A DNA stretch of 64,000 nucleotides, from positions 1-64,000 of the forward strand of contig JBBCXB010000009.1 in assembly GCA_037145635.1 (NCBI GenBank), given 5' to 3'. The DNA is from JAATFS01 sp037145635 (GTDB lineage: Bacteria; Pseudomonadota; Gammaproteobacteria; Xanthomonadales; Xanthomonadaceae). The notes under the pieces are model-generated. The model searched no databases and was not told the DNA's origin. It saw only the letters and a program-made list of their open reading frames with translations. Positions 1 through 7,793 of the stretch are shown here, piece by piece; the first letter of the stretch is position 1, and the number at the start of each line of letters is the position of its first letter. Both the position numbers and the translations under genes were made by a program.

Positions 1-275
1 CGAAGCCAGCCATCGTGGTGCCGCCACGCCAGGCGTGATGTTGCCGTCGCCGAGGAGCCTGTCCCCGGTCACGCTGGCGCCCCTCGCCGAAGCTAGCCAT
101 CGTGCCGCCACGCCAGGCGTGATGCTGCCGTCGCCGAGGAGCCTGTCCCCGGTCACGCTGGCGCCCCTCGCCGAAGCCAGCCATCGTGCCGCCACACCAG
201 GCGTGATGCTGCCGTCGCCGAGAAGCCTGTCCCCGGGCACACTGACGCCCCCTGCCGAAGCCAGCCCTCCTTCCG
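1..275. repeat. 84-bp tandem minisatellite, about 3.2 copies
   Basis: Copies begin at 1, 88, 172 and 256 (the last partial), each starting with cgaagc(c/t)agcc. The period is 84 bp, or 87 bp in the first copy, which has an extra gtg near its start. 84 bp is 28 codons, and the plus-strand frame starting at base 2 stays open to a TAG at 287-289; a 28-residue unit containing MLPSPRSLSPVTLAPLAEAS repeats. The minus strand is also open through the array. It is therefore either the C-terminal repeat tail of a gene starting before the window or a non-coding minisatellite that happens to be open. The frame-preserving 3-bp length difference mildly favours coding. Confidence 0.85.
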
Positions 276-332
276 GCACGACCAGTTAGACGCTGGGCAG
301 CGCGTATGACAGGACGTCAGCCGCGGCGACGC

Positions 333-827
333 CTACTCGCGCGGCACCATCCGCGGCAGGCCGTCGCGCGCCAGGCGGTCGATCAGAGACTCCAGCGTGT
401 GGCGCTCCTCCTCGCTCAGCACCGACATCAGCCGCTGCTCCATCTCGTTGACCAGCGGCGCCACCGTCTCGTAGACCTGGCGGCCGGCCGCCGACAGCGC
501 CAGCATCGAGCGGCGGCGGTCGTCGCCGTGGGTTTCGCGGCGGATGAAGCCGCGCTCCAGCAGGCGCGCCACCGCGCGGCTGACCGCCACCTTGTCCATC
601 GCGGTGCGGTCGGACACCTCGCTCGCCGACGAACCCGGGTACAGCGCCAGGATTGTGATCACCCGCCATTCCGGGATCGCCATGCCGTAGCGGTCGCCGT
701 AGACCTTGGCGATGTTGCCGCTGACGCGGTTGGACAGCACGCTGATGCGATAGGGCAGGAACTGCTCGAGGTTGAGCAGCACGGGATGGGCCGGGGAAGC
801 GGGGGCGGGGGCGTCGGGATCGCTCAT
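333..827 (-). CDS. MarR-family transcriptional regulator, divergent from hppD
   Basis: A 164-residue winged-helix regulator. The HTH and wing are clear around residues 60-110, with a SEVSDRTAMDKVAVSRAV recognition segment followed by RRETHGDDRRRS, the typical MarR wing. The ATG at 827 puts the gene 123 bp from hppD and facing away from it. The open frame extends far past 827 but only antisense to hppD, so that extension is ignored. Divergent placement next to hppD-hmgA and a perfect inverted repeat in the gap (850-863) make it the probable local repressor of tyrosine/homogentisate catabolism. The regulated target and the ligand are inference. Confidence 0.9.
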   Translation of the reverse strand: MSDPDAPAPASPAHPVLLNLEQFLPYRISVLSNRVSGNIAKVYGDRYGMAIPEWRVITILALYPGSSASEVSDRTAMDKVAVSRAVARLLERGFIRRETHGDDRRRSMLALSAAGRQVYETVAPLVNEMEQRLMSVLSEEERHTLESLIDRLARDGLPRMVPRE

Positions 828-849
828 GCTGCGGTGCGTCTTGATGTTG

Positions 850-863
850 GTTTCATTTGAAAC
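850..863. promoter_or_regulatory. Perfect inverted repeat, candidate MarR operator
   Basis: GTTTCA-TT-TGAAAC is a perfect 6-2-6 palindrome lying 22 bp upstream of the MarR start codon and 87 bp upstream of hppD. MarR dimers bind short palindromes of this size, usually in the shared divergent promoter. The site stands out as AT-rich against very GC-rich surroundings. Binding is inferred. Confidence 0.5.
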
Positions 864-950
864 TAGAAAGATCGGGTGGCCTGCGCATTCTCGCGGGTCT
901 TTCGCTGCCGCGCATAGCCCTGCCGGCGGCCTGGCGAGGAGAAAGTACCG

Positions 951-2066
951 ATGAGCGCACACCCCGGCACCGCCGATCACCGCCCCGACCCGGGCATGCA
1001 GGTCACCACCTTCGAGAACCCGATGGGCATCGACGGCTTCGAGTTCGTCGAATTCGCCGCCCCGGCGGGCCAGGGCGCGCGCCTGCACGACTATTTCCGC
1101 CGCCTGGGCTTCAGCGCGGTGCTGCGGCACCGCCAGCGCCCGATCACGGTGTACCGCCAGGGCGGGGTCAACTTCCTGGTCAACGAGGACCCGGACTCGT
1201 TCGCCGCCGACTTCGCCGCCGCCCACGGCCCCAGCGCCTGCGGCTTCGCGATCCGCTTCCGCAAGCCGGCCGACCAGGTGCTGGCCACGGTGCTGTCCAA
1301 CGGCGGCGAGGCGGTGGACCGCAAGGCCGACACCCGTGCGGTCGACGCCCCGGTGGTCAAGGGCATCGGCGACTGCATGCTGTACTTGGTCGACCGCTAT
1401 GGCGAGGCCGGCAGCATCTACGGCGACGACTTCGTGCCGATCGAGGGCGCCGACCCGCACCCGGCCGGCTTCGGCCTGACCTTCATCGACCATCTCACGC
1501 ACAACCTCTACTTCGGCAACATGCAGCGCTGGTCGGACTACTACGAGCGGCTGTTCAACTTCCGCGAGATCCGCTACTTCGACATCAAGGGCGCCAAGAC
1601 CGGGCTGGTGTCCAAGGCGATGACCGCGCCGGACGGCATCGTGCGCATCCCGCTCAACGAATCCTCCGACCCCAGGAGCCAGATCAACGAGTACCTGGAC
1701 GCGTACAAGGGCGAGGGCATCCAGCACATCGCCTGCTTCACCGACGACATCTACACCACGGTCGAGCGCATGCGCGCGGCCGGCGTGACCTTCCTGGACA
1801 CGCCCGACACCTATTTCGACGTGGTCGACCTGCGCATCCCCGAGCATGGCGAGGACGTGGAGCGGCTGCGCCGCAACAAGATCCTGATCGATGCCGACGT
1901 GGACACCCGGCAGCGCAAGCTGCTGCAGATCTTCACCGAGAACTGCATCGGCCCGATCTTCTTCGAGATCATCCAGCGCAAGGGCAACGAAGGCTTCGGC
2001 GAAGGCAACTTCCAGGCGCTGTTCGAGAGCATCGAGCGCGACCAGATCAAGCGCGGCGTGCTCTGA
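951..2066 (+). CDS. hppD: 4-hydroxyphenylpyruvate dioxygenase
   Basis: Converts 4-hydroxyphenylpyruvate to homogentisate, the second step of tyrosine catabolism and the source of homogentisate-type pigment. At 371 residues it is normal for the bacterial enzyme. The 2-His-1-carboxylate iron triad is visible: H181 in FIDHLTHNLY, H259 in IQHIACFTDDI and E339 in FFEIIQRKG. A gaggagaaag Shine-Dalgarno about 7 nt before ATG 951 sets the start. The gene is followed 52 bp later by hmgA, which takes the next step, so the two probably form an operon under the divergent MarR regulator. Confidence 0.97.
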   Translation: MSAHPGTADHRPDPGMQVTTFENPMGIDGFEFVEFAAPAGQGARLHDYFRRLGFSAVLRHRQRPITVYRQGGVNFLVNEDPDSFAADFAAAHGPSACGFAIRFRKPADQVLATVLSNGGEAVDRKADTRAVDAPVVKGIGDCMLYLVDRYGEAGSIYGDDFVPIEGADPHPAGFGLTFIDHLTHNLYFGNMQRWSDYYERLFNFREIRYFDIKGAKTGLVSKAMTAPDGIVRIPLNESSDPRSQINEYLDAYKGEGIQHIACFTDDIYTTVERMRAAGVTFLDTPDTYFDVVDLRIPEHGEDVERLRRNKILIDADVDTRQRKLLQIFTENCIGPIFFEIIQRKGNEGFGEGNFQALFESIERDQIKRGVL

Positions 2067-2118
2067 TGCCCCTCTCCGCCCGCGCCGCGCGGCGCGGGCC
2101 CCACGACGCGAGATCCCC

Positions 2119-3426
2119 ATGGACACCGCCTCCCGCTACCTGACCGGCTTCGGCAACGAGTTCGCCACCGAGGCCGTGCCCGGCACCCTGCCGGTGGGAC
2201 AGAACTCGCCGCAGCGCGTGGCCCACGGGCTGTACGCCGAGCAGCTGTCGGGCACCGCGTTCACCGCCCCGCGCGGGCACAACCGGCGCAGCTGGCTGTA
2301 CCGCATCCGCCCGGCGGCGGTGCACGGCCGCTTCTCGCTGCTGGCGCAGCCGCGCTTCCACAACGACTTCGGCCAGGCGCCGGTGCCGCCCGACCAGCTG
2401 CGCTGGAGCCCGCTGCCGCTGCCGGCCGCGCCCACCGACTTCGTCGATGGCCTCTACACCATGGCCGGCAACGGCTCGCCCGAGAGCCAGCAGGGCGTGG
2501 CCGTGCATCTGTACGCGGCCAACGCCTCGATGCGCGGGCGCTATTTCTACGATGCCGATGGCGAGCTGCTGCTGGTGCCGCAGCTGGGCCGGCTGCGGCT
2601 GCACACCGAGCTGGGCGTGGTCGAGGTCGAGCCGCAGCAGATCGCGGTGATCCCGCGCGGGTTGCGCTTCCGCGTCGAGCTGCCCGACGGCGACTCGCGC
2701 GGCTATGTCTGCGAGAACTTTGGCGGCCTGCTGCGGCTGCCCGACCTCGGCCCGATCGGCGCCAACGGCCTGGCCAACCCGCGCGACTTCGAGACGCCGC
2801 AGGCGGCCTACGAGGACCGCGAAGGCGCGTTCGAACTGGTCGCCAAGTTCCAGGGCCACCTGTGGCGCGCCGACATCGGCCACAGCCCCCTGGACGTGGT
2901 GGCCTGGCACGGCAACTACGCGCCCTACCGCTACGACCTGCGCCGCTTCAATGCGATCGGCTCGATCAGCTTCGACCATCCCGACCCGAGCATCTTCACC
3001 GTGCTGACCTCGCCCAGCGAGGTGCCCGGCACCGCCAACCTGGACTTCGCGATCTTCCCGCCGCGCTGGCTGGTGGCCCAGCACACCTTCCGCCCGCCGT
3101 GGTTCCACCGCAACGTCGCCAGCGAGTTCATGGGCCTGGTGCACGGCGCCTACGACGCCAAGGCCGAGGGCTTCGTGCCCGGCGGTGCCTCGCTGCACAA
3201 CTGCATGAGCGGCCACGGCCCGGATGCGGCCACCTTCGACAAGGCCTCGCAGGCCGACCTGAGCCGGCCGGACGTCATCGCCGACACCCTGGCCTTCATG
3301 TTCGAGACCCGCGCGGTGCTGCGCCCGAGCGCGCAGGCGCAGGCCGCCGGGCATCGCCAGGACGACTACCAGCAGTGCTGGGCCGGTCTGCGCAAGCAGT
3401 TCGACGGCGGCCGCGCGGGCGCCTGA
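2119..3426 (+). CDS. hmgA: Homogentisate 1,2-dioxygenase
   Basis: Opens the aromatic ring of homogentisate to give maleylacetoacetate. The protein is 435 residues, the usual size. Iron ligands align with those of the human enzyme (H335, E341, H371) with a constant offset of five: H330 in WFHRNV, E336 in ASEFMGLVHG and H366 in MSGHGPD. The N-terminus YLTGFGNEFATEA is characteristic. The start is the ATG in gatccccATGgac; the frame is open further upstream, but only through hppD sequence. No maleylacetoacetate isomerase or fumarylacetoacetase gene follows, so the last steps must be encoded elsewhere. Confidence 0.97.
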   Translation: MDTASRYLTGFGNEFATEAVPGTLPVGQNSPQRVAHGLYAEQLSGTAFTAPRGHNRRSWLYRIRPAAVHGRFSLLAQPRFHNDFGQAPVPPDQLRWSPLPLPAAPTDFVDGLYTMAGNGSPESQQGVAVHLYAANASMRGRYFYDADGELLLVPQLGRLRLHTELGVVEVEPQQIAVIPRGLRFRVELPDGDSRGYVCENFGGLLRLPDLGPIGANGLANPRDFETPQAAYEDREGAFELVAKFQGHLWRADIGHSPLDVVAWHGNYAPYRYDLRRFNAIGSISFDHPDPSIFTVLTSPSEVPGTANLDFAIFPPRWLVAQHTFRPPWFHRNVASEFMGLVHGAYDAKAEGFVPGGASLHNCMSGHGPDAATFDKASQADLSRPDVIADTLAFMFETRAVLRPSAQAQAAGHRQDDYQQCWAGLRKQFDGGRAGA

Positions 3427-3730
3427 GCGACGCGACCGGGCATCGGGCCCGCACGGGTCCGCACCGCGCGGCAGGAGCGTCGCGCGAACGCGCCGGCCCC
3501 CGCGTCGCGCAGGCGAGGTCGGGCAGTGGCTCGGCTGCGAGCGGGTCTCCGCTGCGCGCCGCGCCGCGAGCTCAGCCGCCGCCGCGTCGATGCCGAGCGG
3601 CCAGCGACGCGCTGGCTCGCGCAGGCGCCGCGATCCCCTTGGTGCGCCCCCGGATCGGCCTCGTCGTGCTCACCCCGGGATACGGGGCAGGCCCTAGAAT
3701 CGCCCGCATCCTCCGTGCCGGACCGTCCCC
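3427..3730. other. Intergenic gap without a recognisable gene
   Basis: About 300 bp of GC-rich sequence between hmgA and the antiporter. Open frames here have arginine/alanine-rich shadow composition. The only signal I see is a possible extended -10 (ctagaat) at 3694-3700 ahead of the antiporter start; no matching -35 is evident. Confidence 0.4.
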
Positions 3731-4687
3731 ATGCTGACCGCGATCGTGCTGTTCCTCGTCGGCCTGTGCCTGCTGGCGCTCGGTGGCCACACCCTGGTCA
3801 CGTCCGCGTCGGCACTGGCGCAGCGCCTGGGGCTGTCGCCGTTCGTCGCCGGCCTGTTGCTGCTGGCCTTCGGTACCTCGCTGCCGGAACTGGCGGTCAA
3901 CGCCACCGCGTTCGCCGCCGGCGCCCAGGAGCTGGCGCTGGGCAACGCGATCGGCAGCACCCTGGCCAACCTCGGCCTGACCCTGGCGGTGGCCGCGATC
4001 GCCGCGCCGCTGATGCTTCGCCTGCGCCTGTTGTCGCCGCTGCTGGTGCTGCTGATCCTGGCCGCGGCCGGGCTGGTGCTGGCCGGCCGCGATGGCGCGA
4101 TCGGCCGCGGCGAAGGCGTCGCCCTGCTGCTGGCCTACCTGGCGATGCTGGGCTTCCTGGTGGCGCGGGCTCGCCACGAGAGCCCGTCGGTGCGCGAGGG
4201 CGTGGCGGCCTACGCCGCCGCGCCGCGCGCCGGGCTGCCCGGCACGCTGCTGCAGCTGCTGGTCAGTGCGGCGCTGCTGGCGCTGGGGGCGCACCTGCTG
4301 CTGCGCGGCACGCTCCCGCTGGGGGCGGCGTGGGGCTGGTCGCCGCTGCTGATGGGCCTGCTGCCGGTGGCGATCGGCACCGCGCTGCCGGAGGCGGCCG
4401 CCGCCATCGCCGCCGCGCGACGCGGGCAGGGCGACATGGTCGCCGGCCACGTGATCGGCTCGAGCCTGTTCAACCTGCTGGTGATCGTCGGCGGCATGGC
4501 CGCGCTGCGGCCGCTGCCGCTGCCGGCCTCGTTCGTGCGCCTGGAGCTGCCGGCGGCGATCGTGCTGGCCGCGCTGCTGCTGCCGATGCTGCGCGGCGAC
4601 CTGCGCGTCAGCCGCGCCGAGGGCACGGTCCTGCTGGTGGCGTTCGCGGCCTGGATCGGGCTGGAGCTGGCGCTGACGCTGGCCTGA
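3731..4687 (+). CDS. Calcium/sodium antiporter of the CaCA family (YrbG-like)
   Basis: A 318-residue inner-membrane exchanger with about ten hydrophobic helices. The two inverted alpha-repeats that define the family are present: AFGTSLPELAVN with GNAIGSTLANLGLTL in the N-terminal half, and GTALPEAAAA with GHVIGSSLFNLLVIVG in the C-terminal half. The acidic residues in the two PE motifs are the expected ion-binding positions. It most likely exchanges Ca2+ for Na+ or H+; specificity cannot be read from the sequence. It converges with the mnh operon, with only 12 bp between the ends. Confidence 0.92.
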   Translation: MLTAIVLFLVGLCLLALGGHTLVTSASALAQRLGLSPFVAGLLLLAFGTSLPELAVNATAFAAGAQELALGNAIGSTLANLGLTLAVAAIAAPLMLRLRLLSPLLVLLILAAAGLVLAGRDGAIGRGEGVALLLAYLAMLGFLVARARHESPSVREGVAAYAAAPRAGLPGTLLQLLVSAALLALGAHLLLRGTLPLGAAWGWSPLLMGLLPVAIGTALPEAAAAIAAARRGQGDMVAGHVIGSSLFNLLVIVGGMAALRPLPLPASFVRLELPAAIVLAALLLPMLRGDLRVSRAEGTVLLVAFAAWIGLELALTLA

Positions 4688-4699
4688 GGCCGGACCCGC

Positions 4700-5080
4700 T
4701 CAGCGCGGCGGCGCGGGGTCCTCGCCCGGCGGCGTCGGCACCGCCTCCTCGTCCACGGTGTCGTCGCTGGGCAGCCGTGGCCGGCTCTCCATCATCAGCG
4801 ACAGTGCGGCCTTGGCCATCAGGTGCGCGCTGATCGGCGCGGTGATGAACAGGAACGCGGTGATCAGCAGCTCGCGTGGCTGCGGGTCCTCGCCGAGGAA
4901 CAGGTGGTAGCCGACCGAGCCGAGCAGCACGCAGCCCACGCCCAGCGTGCTGGCCTTGGTCGGCGCGTGCAGGCGCTTGAAGAAGTCCGACAGCTTCACC
5001 AGCCCGAACGCGCCGATCAGGATGAAGAAGGTGCCGACGATCAGCAGCGCGCTCAGCAGGTAGTCGGTGAAGGCGATCAT
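4700..5080 (-). CDS. mnhG: Na+/H+ antiporter subunit G (MnhG/MrpG)
   Basis: Last gene of the mnh operon, 126 residues with three hydrophobic helices. The segment FGLVKLSDFFKRLHAPTKAS is typical of MrpG/PhaG. The C-terminal 35 residues are an acidic, proline-rich tail outside the membrane. Its ATG overlaps the mnhF stop by four bases, so the two are probably translationally coupled. Subunit G is a small accessory of the multi-subunit antiporter complex that exchanges monovalent cations for protons and supports pH and salt tolerance. Confidence 0.92.
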   Translation of the reverse strand: MIAFTDYLLSALLIVGTFFILIGAFGLVKLSDFFKRLHAPTKASTLGVGCVLLGSVGYHLFLGEDPQPRELLITAFLFITAPISAHLMAKAALSLMMESRPRLPSDDTVDEEAVPTPPGEDPAPPR

Positions 5081-5361
5081 TCGACGATGTCCCGGCGCAG
5101 CACGTACTTGCTCAGCACCACGGTGCTGCCGAAGCCCAGCATCGCGATCACCAGCGCCGCCTCGAAGTAGATCGGCGAATCCAGGTGCATGCCGAACAGC
5201 ATCAGCTCGGCGATCGCGGTCACCGACAGCGTATCCAGCGCCAGGATGCGGTCGGGCACGGTGGGCCCGCGCAGCAGGCGCCACAGCGCCAGCAGGATGG
5301 CGACGCCGACGACGTGCATGCACACCACGATGGTGCGCTCGATGAACATGTGGCCATTCAT
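5077..5361 (-). CDS. mnhF: Na+/H+ antiporter subunit F (MnhF/MrpF)
   Basis: A 94-residue, three-helix subunit. The motif GPTVPDRILALDTLS, with a conserved acidic residue in the second helix, is diagnostic of MrpF/PhaF. It lies between mnhE (13 bp upstream) and mnhG (4-bp overlap). It functions only as part of the Mnh complex. Confidence 0.93.
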   Translation of the reverse strand: MNGHMFIERTIVVCMHVVGVAILLALWRLLRGPTVPDRILALDTLSVTAIAELMLFGMHLDSPIYFEAALVIAMLGFGSTVVLSKYVLRRDIVE

Positions 5362-5374
5362 GGTGCGGCTCCGG

Positions 5375-5881
5375 TCATGGGAAGATCTCCATCAGCGGCG
5401 CTTCGTAGCGCGTCTTGATCTCGCGGATCAGCGTGTCGGGGTCGTCCAGGTGCAGCACGTGCACCAGCAGGTACCTGCGGTCGTCCGAGAGCGCCGCCGA
5501 CACCGTGCCCGGCGTCAGCGTGATCATGCTGGTGAGCGCGGCGATGCCGTGGATGTTGGCGATGTCCAGCGGCACCCAGATGAAGCCGGGATGGATGCGC
5601 GACTCCGGCCCGAGCACCTGCGTGGCGACCTTGATGTTGGAACGCACGATGTCCCACAGCGCGATGCACAGCATCCGCGGGATCGGCCGCAGCGAGCCGA
5701 TGCGCGCGAACTCGCGGTCCATGCGCGCGGCGAACAGCGGCAGTACCACCGCCAGCAGCGCGCCCATCACCCAGGCCGACGGGCCGATGCTGTCGCTGAG
5801 CAGCAGCCAGAACACGAAGACCGTCGCGGTCAGCGGCAGCGACGGCAGCAGGCGTTGGCGCAACGGCTTGCGAGGGGTCAT
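5375..5881 (-). CDS. mnhE: Na+/H+ antiporter subunit E (MnhE/MrpE)
   Basis: 168 residues with two N-terminal helices and a cytoplasmic C-terminal half containing SMITLTPGTVSAAL and HVLHLDDPDTLIREIK, as in MrpE. Start ATG 5881 overlaps the end of mnhD by four bases. Subunit E is thought to help assemble and stabilise the antiporter rather than carry protons. Confidence 0.93.
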   Translation of the reverse strand: MTPRKPLRQRLLPSLPLTATVFVFWLLLSDSIGPSAWVMGALLAVVLPLFAARMDREFARIGSLRPIPRMLCIALWDIVRSNIKVATQVLGPESRIHPGFIWVPLDIANIHGIAALTSMITLTPGTVSAALSDDRRYLLVHVLHLDDPDTLIREIKTRYEAPLMEIFP

Positions 5882-7416
5882 GGCTGCCTCGTCTGCGGCA
5901 GGGTGGCACGCAGCTGCTGCACGTACTCGCCGGGCTGGCGCAGCTGCGCAGCGGTGGCGTCGGCATAGCCCATCAGCGGGTCGGCGGCGAGCGTCATCGC
6001 CACCACGTACCCCAGCAGCAGCACGGTGGCGCCGGTCTCGACCGGGCGCATGCGCGCGCGCCGCGGCGGCGCCAGGGCCGGCTCGTCCTCGGCCGCCGCC
6101 GGCACGCGCCAGAACAGGCGCACGCCGGCGCGGGTCAGGCCGACCACCACCAGCAGGCTGCTGGCCAGCACCGCGGTCCACACCGGCGCGGTCAGCGCCG
6201 CCGGCACGTGCTGCAGCAGCGCGACCTTGGCCAGGAACCCGGACAGCGGCGGCAGCCCCGCCACGGCGATGGCCGCGACCAGGAACATGCTGCCGGGCAC
6301 GCCGCGGCCGGGCAGCGAGGCCACCACCTCCTTGCGGTCGCTGGCGCTGCCGCGGCGGCGCCGGATCAGGTCGGCGATCATGAACAGCGCCGCGGCCACG
6401 AAGGTGCTGTGCGGCAGGTAGTACAGGCCGGCGCCGAGCGCGCCGGTGTCGTCCAGCGAGAACGCGATGAACAGCGTGGCCGCCGAGAACACCACCAGAT
6501 AGGACACCAGCACCCGCAGCCGCGCCGCGGCCATCACCCCGAACGCGGCCAGCACCAGCGTCGCCAGGCCGGTCCACAGCAGCGCGGTGCTGCCGAAGCC
6601 CTGCAGCGCGCCGGCGCCGAACCACAGCGACGACACCCGCAGCACCGCGTAGAGCCCGACCTTGGTCATGATCGCGAACAGCGCGGCCACCGCCGCCGGC
6701 GCGCGCGAATAGGTCTCCGGCAGCCACAGGTACAGCGGCAGCAGCGCGGCCTTGCTGCAGAACACCAGCAGCAGCAGCCCCAGCGTGGCCCGGGCCAGCG
6801 GCAGGTCCTGCGCCGGCAGCGCGGCGATGCGCGGGGCCAGCTCGGCCATGTTGAGCGAGCCCAGCAACGCGTACAGCAGCCCGAGCGCGATCAGGAACAG
6901 GGTGGAGGCGGCGACGTTGAACACCACGTAGTGCAGGCCGATGCGCAGGCGCAGGCCGCGTCCGCCGCTGAGCAGCAGGCCGTAGGAGGCGATCAGCATC
7001 ACCTCGAAGAATACGAACAGGTTGAAGATGTCGCCGGTCAGGAACGCGCCGTTCAGGCCCATCAGCTGGAACTGGAACAGGGCGTGGAAGTGCGGTGCGC
7101 GCCGGTCCCAGCCGGCGCAGGCATGCAGCAGGCAGGGGATCGCCAATAGCAGCGTGGTCAGCAGCATCCAGGCCGACAGCCGGTCGGCCATCAGCGCGAT
7201 GCCCAGCCGCGAAGGCCAGTCGCCGAGCAGGTAGACCCCCACCTGGCCGCCGCGGGCCTGCGCGAACACCGCCACCACCGCCACCGCCAGCAGCGCCAGC
7301 GCCGTCCACGCCACGCCGCGCTGCACGCGGTGGCCGTAGCGGCGGTGCTCGACGAACAGCGACAGCGCCGCGCCGAGCATCGGGATCAGCACTGGCAGGA
7401 TCAGCAGGTGGTTCAT
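5878..7416 (-). CDS. mnhD: Na+/H+ antiporter subunit D (MnhD/MrpD)
   Basis: A 512-residue proton-translocating subunit with about 14 membrane helices, homologous to the ND2/ND4/ND5 subunits of complex I. Visible family features are FFEVMLIASYGLLL with its conserved glutamate, the segment KAALLPLYLWLPETYSRAP around the central lysine, and TKVGLYAVLRV. Stop and start codons overlap those of mnhC and mnhE by four bases each. Together with MnhA it is expected to form the ion path. Confidence 0.95.
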   Translation of the reverse strand: MNHLLILPVLIPMLGAALSLFVEHRRYGHRVQRGVAWTALALLAVAVVAVFAQARGGQVGVYLLGDWPSRLGIALMADRLSAWMLLTTLLLAIPCLLHACAGWDRRAPHFHALFQFQLMGLNGAFLTGDIFNLFVFFEVMLIASYGLLLSGGRGLRLRIGLHYVVFNVAASTLFLIALGLLYALLGSLNMAELAPRIAALPAQDLPLARATLGLLLLVFCSKAALLPLYLWLPETYSRAPAAVAALFAIMTKVGLYAVLRVSSLWFGAGALQGFGSTALLWTGLATLVLAAFGVMAAARLRVLVSYLVVFSAATLFIAFSLDDTGALGAGLYYLPHSTFVAAALFMIADLIRRRRGSASDRKEVVASLPGRGVPGSMFLVAAIAVAGLPPLSGFLAKVALLQHVPAALTAPVWTAVLASSLLVVVGLTRAGVRLFWRVPAAAEDEPALAPPRRARMRPVETGATVLLLGYVVAMTLAADPLMGYADATAAQLRQPGEYVQQLRATLPQTRQP

Positions 7417-7793
7417 GGGCGCGCGTCCTCGTCGGCCGGCGCCACCGCGGCGGGCGCGTCCTCGTGCGCGTCCACGTGGTCGCTGTGGTTGTCGCTGCGG
7501 CTGCGCATCGCCAGCACCAGGCTCACCGCGGTCATCGCGAAGGCGATCACGATCGCGGTCAGCACCAGGGCCTGCGGCAGCGGGTCCGGATGGTGGGCCA
7601 GCGTGGGCGCGACCCCGTCGCGCAGCACCGGCGCCAGGCCCTCGCGCAGGCGGCCGCCGGCGAAGATCAGCAGGTTGGTCGCGTACGACAGCAGGGTCAG
7701 CCCCAGGATCACGTCGAAGCTGCGCGCACGCAGCATCAGGTAGAGGCCGATCGCGGCCAGGACGCCGATGGCGCTCGCCAGTGCCAGTTCCAT
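7413..7793 (-). CDS. mnhC: Na+/H+ antiporter subunit C (MnhC/MrpC)
   Basis: 126 residues and three helices, homologous to NuoK. The segment GLTLLSYATNLLIFAGG and the helix LVLTAIVIAFAMTAVSLVL are typical. A 25-residue histidine/aspartate-rich cytoplasmic tail (SDNHSDHVDAHED) follows the last helix and is common in proteobacterial MnhC. Its start shares one base with the mnhAB stop (TGATG). Confidence 0.94.
   Translation of the reverse strand: MELALASAIGVLAAIGLYLMLRARSFDVILGLTLLSYATNLLIFAGGRLREGLAPVLRDGVAPTLAHHPDPLPQALVLTAIVIAFAMTAVSLVLAMRSRSDNHSDHVDAHEDAPAAVAPADEDARP

Noticed and set aside
1..275. 84-bp tandem array considered as a CRISPR array
   Set aside because: Whole 84-bp units repeat without unique spacers; it is a minisatellite.
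333..2126. A 597-residue minus-strand open frame spanning hppD and the MarR gene
   Set aside because: Only its last 164 residues match a family (MarR); the rest is antisense to hppD, a normal effect of high GC content.
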